In this document: positions 37,635 through 47,102 of the stretch, piece by piece
How positions within the stretch are numbered: position 1 is the stretch's first letter
How the letters are laid out: every line of letters begins with the position of its first letter
Source of the DNA: Rhizobium leguminosarum
GTDB lineage: Bacteria > Pseudomonadota > Alphaproteobacteria > Rhizobiales > Rhizobiaceae
Length of the DNA: 64,000 nt
Assembly (NCBI RefSeq): GCF_002953715.1
Contig: NZ_CP025012.1
Location: 3,224,001-3,288,000 of the forward strand
Reading direction: 5' to 3'
Notes under the pieces: generated by a model
The model's input: only the letters and a program-made list of their open reading frames with translations
Database searches by the model: none
Told to the model about the DNA's origin: nothing
Translations under genes and position numbers: made by a program

Positions 37635-38627
37635 ATGACAGTGAGATTTGGTCTTCTCGGCGCCGGCCGCATCGGCAAGGTCCATGCCAAGGCCGTCAGC
37701 GGCGACGCCAATGCGACGCTCGTCGCGGTCGCCGACGCCTTTCCGCAGGCTGCCGAAGCGATCGCCTCCGCCTATGGCTGCGAAGTCCGCACCATCGAGG
37801 CGATCGAGGCCGCCAAGGATATCGACGCAGTCGTCATCTGCACGCCGACGGATACCCATGCCGATCTGATCGAGCGCTTCGCCCGCGCCGGCAAGGCGAT
37901 CTTCTGCGAAAAGCCGATCGATCTCGACGTCGCCCGCGTCAAGGCCTGCATCAAGGTGGTGGAAGAGACCGGCGCCAAGCTGATGGTCGGCTTCAACCGC
38001 CGCTTCGACCCGCATTTCATGGCGGTGCGCAAAGTCATCGACGAGGGCAAGATCGGCGATGTCGAGATGGTGACGATCACCTCGCGTGACCCCGGCGCCC
38101 CGCCGGTCGATTACATCAAGCGCTCCGGCGGTATCTTCCGCGACATGACCATCCATGACTTCGACATGGCCCGCTTCCTGCTCGGCGAAGAACCGGTGTC
38201 GGTTTTCGCGACCGCCGCCGTTCTCGTCGACAAGGCGATCGGCGAAGCTGGTGACTATGACAGCGTTTCGGTGATCCTGCAGACCAAGTCCGGCAAGCAG
38301 GCCATCATCTCCAACTCCCGCCGCGCCACCTATGGCTACGACCAGCGCATCGAAGCGCACGGCTCCAAGGGCCTCGTCTCGGCCGAAAACCAGCGTCCGG
38401 TCTCGATCGAAGTCGCAAACGGCGACGGCTACACCCGCCCGCCGCTGCATGACTTCTTCATGACCCGTTATACCGAAGCCTATGCCAACGAGATCGCCAG
38501 CTTCATCTCGGCGATCGAAAAGGGCTCGAAGATCTCGCCTTCCGGCGCCGATGGCCTCGCAGCGCTCGCGCTCGCCGATGCCGCGGTCCAGTCGGTCAAG
38601 GAAGGCAAGCTCATCAAGATCGGCTGA
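37635..38627 (+). CDS. iolG: Inositol 2-dehydrogenase
   Basis: 330 residues. Rossmann motif FGLLGAGRIGKVHAKAV at the N-terminus, CEKPID with the catalytic Lys, GFNRRFDPHF and the DMTIHDFDMAR segment holding the Asp/His pair of GFO/IDH/MocA enzymes. It oxidises myo-inositol to scyllo-inosose with NAD. Overall it matches rhizobial IdhA/IolG. Transcribed alone here; the other iol genes are not in the window. A GC hairpin follows the stop (38659-38683). Confidence 0.88.
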   Translation: MTVRFGLLGAGRIGKVHAKAVSGDANATLVAVADAFPQAAEAIASAYGCEVRTIEAIEAAKDIDAVVICTPTDTHADLIERFARAGKAIFCEKPIDLDVARVKACIKVVEETGAKLMVGFNRRFDPHFMAVRKVIDEGKIGDVEMVTITSRDPGAPPVDYIKRSGGIFRDMTIHDFDMARFLLGEEPVSVFATAAVLVDKAIGEAGDYDSVSVILQTKSGKQAIISNSRRATYGYDQRIEAHGSKGLVSAENQRPVSIEVANGDGYTRPPLHDFFMTRYTEAYANEIASFISAIEKGSKISPSGADGLAALALADAAVQSVKEGKLIKIG

Positions 38628-38658
38628 CGGCCCTCTCCCGACCGGAAGCCATGCATGA

Positions 38659-38683
38659 GATGGCCGGGCACTTGCCCGGCCAT
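38659..38683. terminator. Hairpin 3' of iolG
   Basis: ATGGCCGGGCA-CTTG-CCCGGCCAT, strong GC stem 31 nt beyond the iolG stop, followed by a short T-containing stretch (TTTCGCGTTT). Confidence 0.55.
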
Positions 38684-38835
38684 TTCGCGTTTGGCGGCTT
38701 TTGACTCTGTGTCGTCTTTGGCCTTGTGGCGCTGATATCCGGTTTGCGCCGATGGCTGCCCCTCACCACAAGGGAGAGAGGTTGGGGAGGAGCAAGGGGC
38801 GAACGGACATGCCGCGGCCTCTCGATTCCCTCTAC

Positions 38836-39047
38836 TCCCCAGCGGGGAGAAGGTGCCCGTAGGGCGGATGAGGGGGCCGGCGAAGCCGGTCTTTCTCAAC
38901 AAAATCCATGGCGGGCTTCGACCGCACTGGCGTCGTCTCGACCGTGTTCAGGGCGCTTACCATCGGCGTGAAGGGATAAGTTATGTGACGGGTGTGCCGT
39001 GTGGCCCCCTCATCCGACCCTTCGGGCCACCTTCTCCCCGAGGGGAG
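38836..39047. repeat. Inverted pair of rhizobial CCCCTCATCC-type intergenic repeats
   Basis: The left copy (38836-38877, GGGGAGAAGGTGCCCGTAGGG...) and the right copy (39005-39047, on the opposite strand, CCCCCTCATCCGACCCTTCGGG...) are inverted relatives about 127 nt apart. A more degenerate third piece lies near 38759. This element type is scattered between genes in Rhizobium. The full gap 38628-39136 shows no convincing gene. Confidence 0.6.
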
Positions 39048-39136
39048 AAGAGGATATGCCGCACCCTCTCCGTTCCTCGCCACCTATCACAGGGCACGTC
39101 CCCTCGCCCGGCCTTTCGCGTTTCGGCGATGCGTTC

Positions 39137-40360
39137 TCAATCCCCGCTCTGAACGCCCGAGAGAACGATATCCTGGTCGATCACCGACAGTGCCCGGTTC
39201 AGATGTCCTTCGAAGACGAGGATCTGCTCGTCGGCGACCACCCTGATCTCGGGCATGCCTTCCATGCGCACGATATGCGACTGCCCCAGACCTTCTTCGA
39301 TCCCTTGCCGAAGTAGGTCGTAATACCGCGTGCCCGGCCCGGTGATGGCGATCGGCATGCGCTCCGTCAGGCTCAGCATGCGCGACAGCCCGTTGCCGAG
39401 CGCCAGCCCCGCCTGGCGAAAGGCGAAGGCGGGGACGCGGTGGCCCTGGCGCGCCTTGGCGGCGATCTTGTCCAGTTCCGCCACCGGCACGAACTTTGCC
39501 GGAATCGTATCGAGCGGCACTTCGAAGGCGCTGCGCAGGATGGCGTAGAAACCGGCATAGGCCTCGATGCAGCCGCGGGTGCCGCAGCGGCAGAGCCCGC
39601 CATTGGCCATGTGCAGCATGTGCCCGAAATTGGGCGCCGATATCTCCTGCCCGGTCTGGTTCCCCCGCCTGACGATGCCGAGCCCCACGCTATGGCCGAG
39701 CGAAAGGGCGGCGAGCGAGCGGAAATCGGCGCCTTTCACCATCTCCTCACGCGCGCCGAGCGCTGCTGCGACCAGCAGCGTCTCGTTGTCGAGGATCACC
39801 TTGGCCTGCCATTCCGGCCGGAGCGCCGATTCGAAATCGATCTGGTCGCTGCCGAAGATCGGCGACCAGACGAGAACCGGCTCGGTGGAATTGACCAGTC
39901 CCTTGCTGCTGATCGAGATCAGCAGCACTTTTTCCTGCGAAATCTTCGAACGATCGAGAATACGCAAAAGCCCGGCCCGCACCGCAGCGACGAAGCGGGC
40001 AGCGCCGGCCGGATCATGCGAACGTTCCTCGCTGAAGCGGTCGATCAGTTTGCCGGCATAATCGACCAGGGAATATTGCACCGCATCCGAGGAGATGATG
40101 ACGACGATGAGATAGCCGCAATCGCGTCGCTGGCGCAGCAGCACGCGCGGCCGGCCGCGGCCGCTTGCCGGCTGATGTTCCGACTTTTCGATGATCTGGG
40201 CTTTTTCCAGCTCAGTGGTGATCGCCGAGATGGTGGCCGACGACAGCCCGGTGAAATCGGATATTTCGGTATGCGCGAGCGCACCGTGGCGACGCAGCAC
40301 GGACAGCACGAGCACGCTGTTTCTCTGCCTGACCAGCTCCGTGCTCGACTTGGTCAGCAT
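39137..40360 (-). CDS. ROK-family transcriptional repressor
   Basis: 407 residues from ATG 40360 (MLTKSSTELVRQRNSVLVLSVLRR), with GGAGAGAGGG upstream; the frame stays open to 40642 but without a start signal. Winged helix at residues about 15-75 (GALAHTEISDFTGLSSATISAITTELEKA, quoted in part), then an ROK domain with the zinc-binding CRCGTRGCIEAYAG motif. It diverges from a xylFHG-type transporter operon and probably represses it, with xylose as likely inducer. A candidate operator lies between them. Confidence 0.88.
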   Translation of the reverse strand: MLTKSSTELVRQRNSVLVLSVLRRHGALAHTEISDFTGLSSATISAITTELEKAQIIEKSEHQPASGRGRPRVLLRQRRDCGYLIVVIISSDAVQYSLVDYAGKLIDRFSEERSHDPAGAARFVAAVRAGLLRILDRSKISQEKVLLISISSKGLVNSTEPVLVWSPIFGSDQIDFESALRPEWQAKVILDNETLLVAAALGAREEMVKGADFRSLAALSLGHSVGLGIVRRGNQTGQEISAPNFGHMLHMANGGLCRCGTRGCIEAYAGFYAILRSAFEVPLDTIPAKFVPVAELDKIAAKARQGHRVPAFAFRQAGLALGNGLSRMLSLTERMPIAITGPGTRYYDLLRQGIEEGLGQSHIVRMEGMPEIRVVADEQILVFEGHLNRALSVIDQDIVLSGVQSGD

Positions 40361-40453
40361 GAATGCCGCCCTCTCTCCCTGCTTGCTCCACCCTTGGTTT
40401 CCACTGCATCTCCAGCCGAAGTTTCGCAAGGAAATTAAGCTGGCAGTGCAGTG

Positions 40454-40527
40454 TTGACAGTTGAAAAAATCTCTGACACTAAATTTCTCGACTGTCGAGA
40501 AAAAAATCCGAACCTTTTCTCGACAGC
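40454..40527. promoter_or_regulatory. xylF promoter region with ROK operator
   Basis: TTGACA at 40454-40459 resembles a -35 box. Downstream, 40484-40502 is a perfect palindrome TTTCTCGA-CTG-TCGAGAAA, and a further half site TTTTCTCGACAG lies at 40516-40527. These look like repressor sites for the divergent ROK protein, overlapping the start of xylF transcription. Confidence 0.6.
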
Positions 40528-40588
40528 TTTTCGCGGTGGCCGGAGGAAGCATGGGCTGGGCCGGTCGCAATCCACTCGGGAGGACATT

Positions 40589-41629
40589 ATGAAGTCTATT
40601 TTGAAATTGATGGCCGGCGCGGCCATCCTCGTTTCCGTGCATACCGCTGCCATGGCTGCCGATCTCGTCGTCGGTGTTTCCTGGTCAAATTTCCAGGAAG
40701 AACGCTGGAAGACGGACGAAGCCGCCATCAAGAAGGCTCTCGAAGCCAAGGGCGCCAAGTATATTTCCGCTGACGCGCAGTCTTCTGCCGCAAAGCAGCT
40801 TACCGACGTCGAATCGCTGATCTCGCAGGGCGCCAACGCGCTGATCATTCTCGCCCAGGACTCCGATGCAATCGGCCCGGCCATCGAGAAGGCCGCTGCG
40901 GAAGGCATCCCCGTCGTCGGCTATGACCGCCTGATCGAAAACCCGGCTGCCTTCTACATCACCTTCGACAACAAGGAAGTCGGCCGCCTCCAGGCCGAGG
41001 GCGTTTTCAAGGCCAAGCCGGAAGGCAATTACGTCTTCATCAAGGGCTCGTCTTCCGATCCGAATGCTGACTTCCTGTTCTCGGGCCAGCAGGAAGTCCT
41101 GAAGGCCGCCATCGACGCCGGCAAGATCAAGAATGTCGGCGAGGCCTATACTGACGGCTGGCTGCCGGAGAACGCTCAGCGCAACATGGAGCAGTTCCTG
41201 ACCGCCAACAACAACAAGGTTGACGCCGTCGTCGCATCGAATGACGGCACCGCCGGCGGCGCGATCGCTGCTCTCGACGCACAGGGCCTCGCCGGCTCCG
41301 TTCCGGTTTCCGGCCAGGACGGCGACAAGGCAGCCCTCAACCGCATCGCTCTCGGCACGCAGACGGTTTCCGTCTGGAAGGACAGCCGCGAACTCGGCAA
41401 GCGCGCCGCTGAAATCGCTCTCGACCTCGCCGGCGGCAAGGACATGAGCAAGATCGACGGCGCCCAGGCTTTCAAGGGCGGCCCGAAGGGCGTCGAAATG
41501 CAGTCGGTCTTCTTGAAGCCGCTTGCGATCACCAAGGAAAACCTGAACGTCGTCATCGACGCCGGCTGGATCTCCAAGGCGGAAGCGTGCCAGGGCGTCA
41601 AGGCAGACAGCGTCGCTGCCTGCAAGTAA
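40589..41629 (+). CDS. xylF: D-xylose-binding periplasmic protein XylF
   Basis: 346 residues from ATG 40589, with GGGAGGAC upstream. Signal peptide 1-24 ([12 protein letters not shown]), then a type I sugar-binding fold: [59 protein letters not shown] and [13 protein letters not shown]. These segments match XylF rather than ChvE. Three Cys residues lie in the C-terminal 20 residues ([15 protein letters not shown] has two). It begins a transport operon with xylH and xylG. Confidence 0.88.
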   Translation: MKSILKLMAGAAILVSVHTAAMAADLVVGVSWSNFQEERWKTDEAAIKKALEAKGAKYISADAQSSAAKQLTDVESLISQGANALIILAQDSDAIGPAIEKAAAEGIPVVGYDRLIENPAAFYITFDNKEVGRLQAEGVFKAKPEGNYVFIKGSSSDPNADFLFSGQQEVLKAAIDAGKIKNVGEAYTDGWLPENAQRNMEQFLTANNNKVDAVVASNDGTAGGAIAALDAQGLAGSVPVSGQDGDKAALNRIALGTQTVSVWKDSRELGKRAAEIALDLAGGKDMSKIDGAQAFKGGPKGVEMQSVFLKPLAITKENLNVVIDAGWISKAEACQGVKADSVAACK

Positions 41630-41895
41630 GCCAAGGCTTGTAAACTGGAATTGCCGGCGCCGCAGCGGAACACCGTTGCGGCGCCGGACGCGGATGAGAA
41701 TTCCAACGACGAAGTTTTCTCCGCCTCGCCGCACCATCGCGGGTTTTCATTCCCTGCCGGAAGGGTGTCGCGACGCCACGCGACCGGCTTCCGGAAGCAT
41801 CACGATGGTGAGTTGAAGAACAGACGCATGACGCCGATGGCAGCCTCTAGCACTCCGGCGCGTCCGTCCAAACAAAATGGGGGAACGGCAAACCC

Positions 41896-43209
41896 ATGGC
41901 CGAAATGGTAAAATCCACAACATCAAGCGGACCGCGAGCGGCGGAAGCCAGTCCGGTGACCCGCTTTTTCCGCGCCACCGAGATCGACACGCGTCTGCTC
42001 GGCATGATCGGCGCGCTGATCATCATCTGGATCGGTTTCCACATCATCACCGGCGGCCTCTTCCTGACCCCGCGCAATCTCTGGAACCTCTCGGTCCAGA
42101 CGACCGACATCGCCGTCATGACGACGGGCATGGTGCTGATCATCGTCACCCGCAACATCGACCTTTCGGTCGGTTCTGTGCTCGGCCTCTGCGGCATGAT
42201 CATGGGCGTGACGCAGGCCAAGATCCTGCCGGAATATATCGGCTTCGACAGCCCCTTCACCTGGGCGATCACGCTGCTGGTCGGATTGGCGGCAGGTTGC
42301 CTGATCGGCGCTTTCCAGGGCATCATCATCGCCTTCCTCAACGTTCCCTCCTTCATCGTCACGCTCGGCGGCCTGCTCGTCTGGCGCGGCGCCACTTGGC
42401 TCGTCACCAGCGGCCAGACGGTTGCCCCGATGGACCAGACCTTCCGCATCATGGGGGGCGGCGCCGAAGGCTCGATCGGCGCCACCTGGAGCTGGATCGT
42501 CGGCATCTGCGCCTGCCTCTTCGTGATAGCAAGCATCGTCGGCTCACGCCGGCAGCGCCGGCGCTTCGGTTTCCCGCGCCGGCCGATGTGGGCTGAATAT
42601 TTCCTCGCCGTCCTGAGCTGCGTGCTCATCCTCGGCGCGGTCTGGATCGCCAACAGCTATTACTGGCCGATCAACATCGCCAAGAAATATGCCGAGACCA
42701 ACAATATTCCCTGGCCCGAAACCGGCCTGGATATCCCCTACGGCATCGCCGTGCCGGTGTTGATCGCCATCGTCGTCGGCATCATCATGACCTTCATCGC
42801 GACAAGGCTGCGCTTCGGCCGCTACGTCTTCGCAATCGGCGGCAACCCCGAAGCGGCAGAGCTCGCCGGTATCAAGACGCGCTGGGTCACCGTGCGCATC
42901 TTCGCGCTGATGGGCATTCTCGCGGCCATTGCGGCGGCGATTTCCACCGCGCGCCTCAATGCCGCAACGAACTCGCAGGGTACGCTCGACGAGCTCTACA
43001 CCATCGCCGCCGCCGTCATCGGCGGAACGTCGCTGGCAGGCGGCACCGGCACCATCGCCGGCGCCATGCTCGGCGCGCTCGTTATGCAGTCGCTGCAGTC
43101 GGGCATGGTGCTTGCGCATGTCGATACGCCGCTGCAGAGCGTCGTCGTCGGCACCGTCCTTGTCGTGGCGGTCTGGCTCGACACCGTCTACCGCGCCCGT
43201 GCCAAGTGA
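41896..43209 (+). CDS. xylH: Xylose ABC transporter permease XylH
   Basis: 437 residues with about ten to twelve membrane segments. [39 protein letters not shown] and [21 protein letters not shown] are typical of XylH. It is somewhat longer than GguB because of an inserted cytoplasmic loop around residues 215-235. It lies 266 nt after xylF, a larger gap than usual for this operon. Confidence 0.88.
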   Translation: MAEMVKSTTSSGPRAAEASPVTRFFRATEIDTRLLGMIGALIIIWIGFHIITGGLFLTPRNLWNLSVQTTDIAVMTTGMVLIIVTRNIDLSVGSVLGLCGMIMGVTQAKILPEYIGFDSPFTWAITLLVGLAAGCLIGAFQGIIIAFLNVPSFIVTLGGLLVWRGATWLVTSGQTVAPMDQTFRIMGGGAEGSIGATWSWIVGICACLFVIASIVGSRRQRRRFGFPRRPMWAEYFLAVLSCVLILGAVWIANSYYWPINIAKKYAETNNIPWPETGLDIPYGIAVPVLIAIVVGIIMTFIATRLRFGRYVFAIGGNPEAAELAGIKTRWVTVRIFALMGILAAIAAAISTARLNAATNSQGTLDELYTIAAAVIGGTSLAGGTGTIAGAMLGALVMQSLQSGMVLAHVDTPLQSVVVGTVLVVAVWLDTVYRARAK

Positions 43210-43223
43210 GAGGAGCCCTAGAC

Positions 43224-44006
43224 ATGGCTGATCAACGCACTCCCCTCGTGGAACTGAAAAACATCTCGATCTCCTTCGGCGGCATTCACGCCGTGGACAA
43301 TGCCTCGGTCGATCTCTACCCCGGCGAAGTGGTCGCCTTGCTCGGCCATAATGGCGCCGGCAAGTCGACGCTCATCAAGATCCTCTCCGGCGCCTACAAG
43401 CGTGACGGCGGCGAGATCCTGATCAACGGCGAGCCGGCCGACATCCGCAATCCGCGCGATGCCAAGAAATACGGCATCGAGACGATCTACCAGACGCTCG
43501 CTGTCGCCGACAATGTCGACGCCGCCGCCAACCTCTATCTCGGCCGCGAGCTGAAGACCCGCTGGGGCACGCTCGACGACGTCGCGATGGAAGCCTCGGC
43601 CCGCGAGGTGATGGGGCGGCTCAACCCCAACTTCAAGCGCTTCAAGGAGCCGGTGAAGGCGCTCTCGGGCGGCCAGCGGCAATCGGTGGCGATCGCCCGT
43701 GCGATCCTCTTCAACGCCCGCATCCTGATCATGGACGAGCCGACGGCCGCCCTCGGCCCCCAGGAAACGGCGCAGGTCGGCGAGCTGATCAAGCAGCTGA
43801 AGAAAGAAGGCATCGGCATCTTCCTCATCAGCCACGACATCCACGACGTCTTCGACCTCGCCGACCGCGTCTCGGTGATGAAGAACGGCCAGGTCGTCGG
43901 CCACGCCCGCACCGAGGACGTGACCAAGGACGAAGTCCTCGGCATGATCATCCTCGGCAAGGTGCCGTCAAAGGCCATCCCCGGCCCCGGCGCCATGCAG
44001 ATCTGA
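43224..44006 (+). CDS. xylG: Sugar ABC transporter ATPase, single domain
   Basis: 260 residues from ATG 43224 (GAGGAG upstream). One ABC domain: Walker [10 protein letters not shown], signature [15 protein letters not shown], Walker [12 protein letters not shown], switch His in [16 protein letters not shown]. coli XylG has two fused ABC domains; here only one is encoded, as in FrcA-type systems, so a homodimer is expected. It follows xylH by 14 nt. A strong terminator ends the operon. Confidence 0.85.
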   Translation: MADQRTPLVELKNISISFGGIHAVDNASVDLYPGEVVALLGHNGAGKSTLIKILSGAYKRDGGEILINGEPADIRNPRDAKKYGIETIYQTLAVADNVDAAANLYLGRELKTRWGTLDDVAMEASAREVMGRLNPNFKRFKEPVKALSGGQRQSVAIARAILFNARILIMDEPTAALGPQETAQVGELIKQLKKEGIGIFLISHDIHDVFDLADRVSVMKNGQVVGHARTEDVTKDEVLGMIILGKVPSKAIPGPGAMQI

Positions 44007-44037
44007 CCACCGCAAGGCGATAGCCCGCGACAATCAC

Positions 44038-44070
44038 ACTCCGCCGCCCGCAAGGCCGGCGGAGTTTTTA
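44038..44070 (+). terminator. Rho-independent terminator of the xyl operon
   Basis: ACTCCGCCG/CGGCGGAGT stem with a 10-nt loop, followed by TTTTT, 31 nt after the xylG stop. Confidence 0.88.
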
Positions 44071-44210
44071 TGTAACCTTCCCAGGCCGACAGATAAAAAC
44101 ACCCGTTAAACCGCAAGCACCCGTATTTCTGAGAATTTCGCGATTGAAGCCGGCCGCAAGCTAGGCTAAGAACCACCCATCGGACAGGCGATTCAAACCG
44201 CCTTCGGCAT

Positions 44211-44287
44211 GCACCCGTAGCTCAGCTGGATAGAGTGTTGGATTCCGATTCCAAAGGTCACAGGTTCGAATCCTGTCGGGTGCGCCA
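44211..44287 (+). tRNA. tRNA-Arg (anticodon CCG)
   Basis: 77 nt including an encoded CCA. Acceptor GCACCCG/CGGGTGC, D stem GCTC/GAGT, anticodon stem TTGGA/TCCAA with loop TTCCGAT (anticodon CCG, reads CGG), T stem ACAGG/CCTGT around TTCGAAT. All stems pair. Sequence character changes immediately downstream, consistent with use of this tRNA as an integration site, though no integrase is in view. Confidence 0.95.
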
Positions 44288-44527
44288 CTTCATTCCGGGT
44301 CCGTTCTGGACACATAGGTTACGGTGATCTTGCGCCGCAGGTTTGTCCGTAATTGCCCGTGGTTGGACCAGTTATGATCCGATAGATTTGTCCTTCATAT
44401 TGAATCAGTGATTTTGAGTAGAGTAGACGCGGTAGGCGTGGCAGGCGTCCCCTGGCGGCACGTCGCGAATCATTTTCAGCAATGCGGCTTGAAGACGGCC
44501 GCCTTTTGTCGCTTTCATCGCTCGATG

Positions 44528-44556
44528 GAATGATCTCCTCCTTGCGGAGATCATTC
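44528..44556 (+). promoter_or_regulatory. Perfect hairpin covering a ribosome binding site
   Basis: GAATGATCTCC (44528-44538) and GGAGATCATTC (44546-44556) are perfect 11-bp inverted arms with a 7-nt loop. The right arm contains the GGAG Shine-Dalgarno and ends one base before the ATG at 44557. In RNA this would hide the ribosome binding site completely. Confidence 0.6.
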
Positions 44557-45252
44557 ATGCCGAACCGCCCTTCAGAGCTGTCCAACTTCTACCCCGACAA
44601 ATTTGCGCAACATGCGAGATCGCTTGAGGCAAGTCTGGTTGGTTGCTCAATAGCTGCCGAGCAGACCGGTGGCACTATTCATTCGTACGCTGGAGAAACC
44701 GACATGAGCCCCGCGCTTTTTGAGTACCGTATTGGACTCCTTGAGCGGCTGCAGTCGGTCGATCGCCAATGGCGACAAGCAGGTGAAGAGATGACGGACC
44801 TGAGTGGCTCAATTGCGGGCCTAACACATGAAGCAGGATTATATACGGCGATGCCACAAGGGCTCCCGGCCGGGACAAGGCGGTATGTCCATTTTGGCCG
44901 GCAGTGCGACATAGGAGGCTCCGCGAACGTTTATGTGGAAGGCTTCTATTACGGCACCGTTCAGCGACCGACTGGTGCAGCGATAACATTCGCTTTTGTC
45001 GGGGGTGGCGACCCGAAGCCGCACAGCACACTCGCCGACCGTTTGGCTTCACTCACACGCACGGCAATCGGTATCGTCTCGCCAAATGCAGAGACGATCA
45101 ACAACATCAAATTCGTCGCGGCGGACCCTCAAATCCTAAAGAGTGCGTCGTTGTCTCGCGCGTGCGATTTCGCATGTGCCGCACTCAGGTTGATAGACCA
45201 ACGATTTCAGGTCTTCCAAGAGTATCGGCCTTCGTTCGGCATCATTCATTGA
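44557..45252 (+). CDS. Hypothetical protein, first gene after the tRNA
   Basis: 231 residues from ATG 44557 (GGAG 7 nt upstream); the frame is open back to 44482. No family recognised. The N-terminal half is helical (MSPALFEYRIGLLERLQSVDRQWRQ), the middle is beta-like with aromatic residues (RRYVHFGRQCDIGGSANVYVEGFYYG), and the C-terminus has two Cys (SRACDFACAALRL). No signal peptide or membrane segment. Its ribosome binding site is inside a perfect hairpin, so conditional translation is suspected. Confidence 0.5.
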   Translation: MPNRPSELSNFYPDKFAQHARSLEASLVGCSIAAEQTGGTIHSYAGETDMSPALFEYRIGLLERLQSVDRQWRQAGEEMTDLSGSIAGLTHEAGLYTAMPQGLPAGTRRYVHFGRQCDIGGSANVYVEGFYYGTVQRPTGAAITFAFVGGGDPKPHSTLADRLASLTRTAIGIVSPNAETINNIKFVAADPQILKSASLSRACDFACAALRLIDQRFQVFQEYRPSFGIIH

Positions 45253-45660
45253 TCGCCCCTCTTGGGAGCTATTACTGACATTGAGGGTAATGAGGCGAAG
45301 GGCGTGTTAGAACCACTCCTCTGGATGGACGGCAACCGCCTACAACTACCGGATTGCATTCTTGCAGGCGGTAAGCTCTCGTCAATTTTTTGAAGGTAAA
45401 TCCTGTCACACTCGGTGCCGACGTGGACTGGCGATCGAGGGACACGAACGCCCCGTTGGCCAATCAGCTAAACATCGCGTGCCACCCATTCTCATTTAGC
45501 AGCGGGCAGGCGTTGGAAGCGAAGTCGGCAATTCCGAGTCTCCCTGAAATCTTTTTCCAGAAAAAACAGAACTCGGCTTCCTGTTTACGGTTCGCCGGTG
45601 ATTTCCGGCCATAAACGGACCTGACCGGATATTCCGGTCTCGTTCTTATGGAGTCAGTAA
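45253..45660. other. 408-nt region without a supported gene
   Basis: Short ORFs here lack start signals and recognisable content. No antitoxin-like gene for the PIN-like protein downstream was found. GGAG at 45650-45653 is the Shine-Dalgarno of the next gene. Confidence 0.4.
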
Positions 45661-46197
45661 ATGGAATTTATCGCAACGAGCTGTGTGCACAGCGAAATTA
45701 TGAAGCCCCGGCCCAACAAAGAGGTCTTGTCGTTCCTCGACGCAAACTCGGTTCTGTTGGCTTTCCCGACAGTCACCGAGATCATGTGGGGCATCGAAAA
45801 CATCAGGCGCGCACAGCGGGACAAAGCCCTCAAATTGACGGATGCGTTGAACACTGCCCTTCGCACGCACACCTACCTCGACAGAATGACACCGGATGTC
45901 GCCGAGATGCTTGCCGCCATGCTTGCGTGCAAGCAGCTCAAGGATTTGTGGATCGGCAATCCGTCGGCAAACTGGCCAGTTTTTCGCGAGCATCTTACAA
46001 TTGCTGCGTTGTCGATATGCCTGGCTGTACCCGTCGCAACAATGAACATGACGGCGTACGCCCGTATCACCGAGTTCTTCCCTCTTCCTGGAATTTACTA
46101 TCCGGGGCAGTTCCGATGGCACGCACGACCAGTGGCCCACCCCCAGCTTGTCAGCGTAGCAGTTGGCCAGCACGCGACAAACGTGCTGACCAACTAA
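45661..46197 (+). CDS. PIN-domain-like (VapC/FitB-type) protein with altered active site
   Basis: 178 residues from ATG 45661 (GGAG 7 nt upstream). The pattern SEIMKPRPNKEVLSFLD, then FPTVTEIMWGIENIRR, follows VapC/FitB toxins. However the usual LDTNVISE opening is IATSCVHSE here, losing the catalytic Asp, and the later DALIAA and TRNxxDF motifs are EHLTIAAL and TMNMTAY. About 35 extra residues extend the C-terminus. Likely an inactive or diverged toxin; no antitoxin gene is adjacent. Confidence 0.55.
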   Translation: MEFIATSCVHSEIMKPRPNKEVLSFLDANSVLLAFPTVTEIMWGIENIRRAQRDKALKLTDALNTALRTHTYLDRMTPDVAEMLAAMLACKQLKDLWIGNPSANWPVFREHLTIAALSICLAVPVATMNMTAYARITEFFPLPGIYYPGQFRWHARPVAHPQLVSVAVGQHATNVLTN

Positions 46198-46554
46198 CGT
46201 ATGTCAGAGCGGTAGTTCACAAAAATGCAGGCTGACCCGCAAAGTCAGGCAAGCATTTGGTCTTGGTACTCGACGGCCCGCACGCTTGCAGGCGTGCTGG
46301 CTGTCTCCAAGCGAACCGCAACAGTGCCCAGGGCAACCGTCAGCGGCTTCAGTCAATAACGGGCCCAGTTTTAGAGCCGAGCCCGTTGCAGGTTCCCACT
46401 GTGCAGTCGCTGCCCGGTGGGTAGGCGCTTGGCCTGGACACAGGTATCGCCGGCAAACATTAAAAAAGTGCCGGCTTTTCACCTTGGCTGCCAATTTGGC
46501 AACATATGACTTCCGCAGTTAGTGACAAAGCCTCGCCCTGGCTGCGGTCGCGCT
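46198..46554. other. 357-nt region without a supported gene
   Basis: Between the PIN-like gene and the decayed HEPN-like gene. No ORF here has a plausible start or a recognisable product. Confidence 0.4.
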
Positions 46555-46845
46555 CTAAACCAACCGAGATTTCTTCTCGGCGTCCTGCTCCTCGACAGGA
46601 AATCTTGGAAACGTCGAGAGAACGAAGATGCGGGCGATGTCCAACGCAAGCTTTAGCGTAAGCGAGTTCTGGGCTGCGTCGTACGTCTCTTTGAATTCCG
46701 TTCAATGTCCCATCATCCCTTCCGGGATGGTATCGTTGCTAGCCTCCAGAACGGCGTGCAACAGCACGGCCGTCTGCACGTCGGCCACCAGCATCGGAAC
46801 GATCAGTCTGACGCGCCTCAGCGCCTCCTCGGTATTCAACGCCAT
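46555..46845 (-). pseudogene. HEPN/AbiU2-like gene with in-frame stop (copy 1)
   Basis: From ATG 46845 the frame reads MALNTEEALRRVRLIVPM, LVADVQTAVLLHAVLEASND, IPEGMMGH, a TGA (46702-46704), then TEFKETYDAAQNSLTLKLALDIARIF to a TAG at 46555. The related copy at 52376-52550 has TGG (Trp) where this copy has TGA, so a nonsense mutation is the simplest reading. The helical pattern suggests a HEPN/AbiU2-like protein, but this is tentative. A short ORF (46836-47045) overlaps its start by 10 nt. Confidence 0.5.
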
Positions 46846-46884
46846 GCCTGCCTCTCACGCGGATGGGACGTCTCGTCCGTCGAT
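46672..46884. repeat. Duplicated segment, copy 1
   Basis: About 210 bp closely similar (roughly 85% by eye) and in the same orientation to 52377-52589. It covers the end of the short ORF and the first half of the HEPN-like pseudogene. The copies are 5.7 kb apart and enclose the SMC/nuclease pair and the three-gene unknown module. Confidence 0.65.
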
Positions 46885-47045
46885 AGCAGCACCCGCGGCA
46901 GTTTGTACCGACTTGGCTCGCCCTTCCCCGTGAAGTCTTCGAAAAAAGCAGCCTCGATAGGCCGGCTTTCGGAAAGCAACCGGTAGAGTGGCCTAAGGTA
47001 CCTGGAAATATTCGAGAAGTGGTCAAGGCGATATTCTGGAAACAA
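46836..47045 (-). CDS. Short ORF coupled to the HEPN-like pseudogene
   Basis: 69 residues from a TTG start (FPEYRLDHFSNISRYLRPLYRLL...). Its last residues (LSTDETSHPRERQAWR) are matched by the sequence in front of copy 2 of the pseudogene (LSKDETSHPHE), showing that the duplicated block includes this junction. It overlaps the pseudogene start by 10 nt. It may be the remnant of a partner gene; no family recognised. Confidence 0.3.
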   Translation of the reverse strand: MFPEYRLDHFSNISRYLRPLYRLLSESRPIEAAFFEDFTGKGEPSRYKLPRVLLSTDETSHPRERQAWR

Positions 47046-47102
47046 AATTTGGCTTTCTCACCTCCGGGTGAACAAAAGGCGGTTTTTCATTGTGCCAGAT
47101 CA

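Noticed and set aside
44319..44585. 88-codon minus-strand ORF beside the tRNA, considered as a transposase remnant
   Set aside because: The segment LLYSKSLIQYEGQIYRIITG looked faintly transposase-like, but no catalytic motif or terminal repeats support it.
46628..46933. 101-codon plus-strand ORF resembling one at 52211-52684
   Set aside because: The similarity is real but reflects the duplicated segment read on the wrong strand; the minus-strand frame gives the helical HEPN-like protein.
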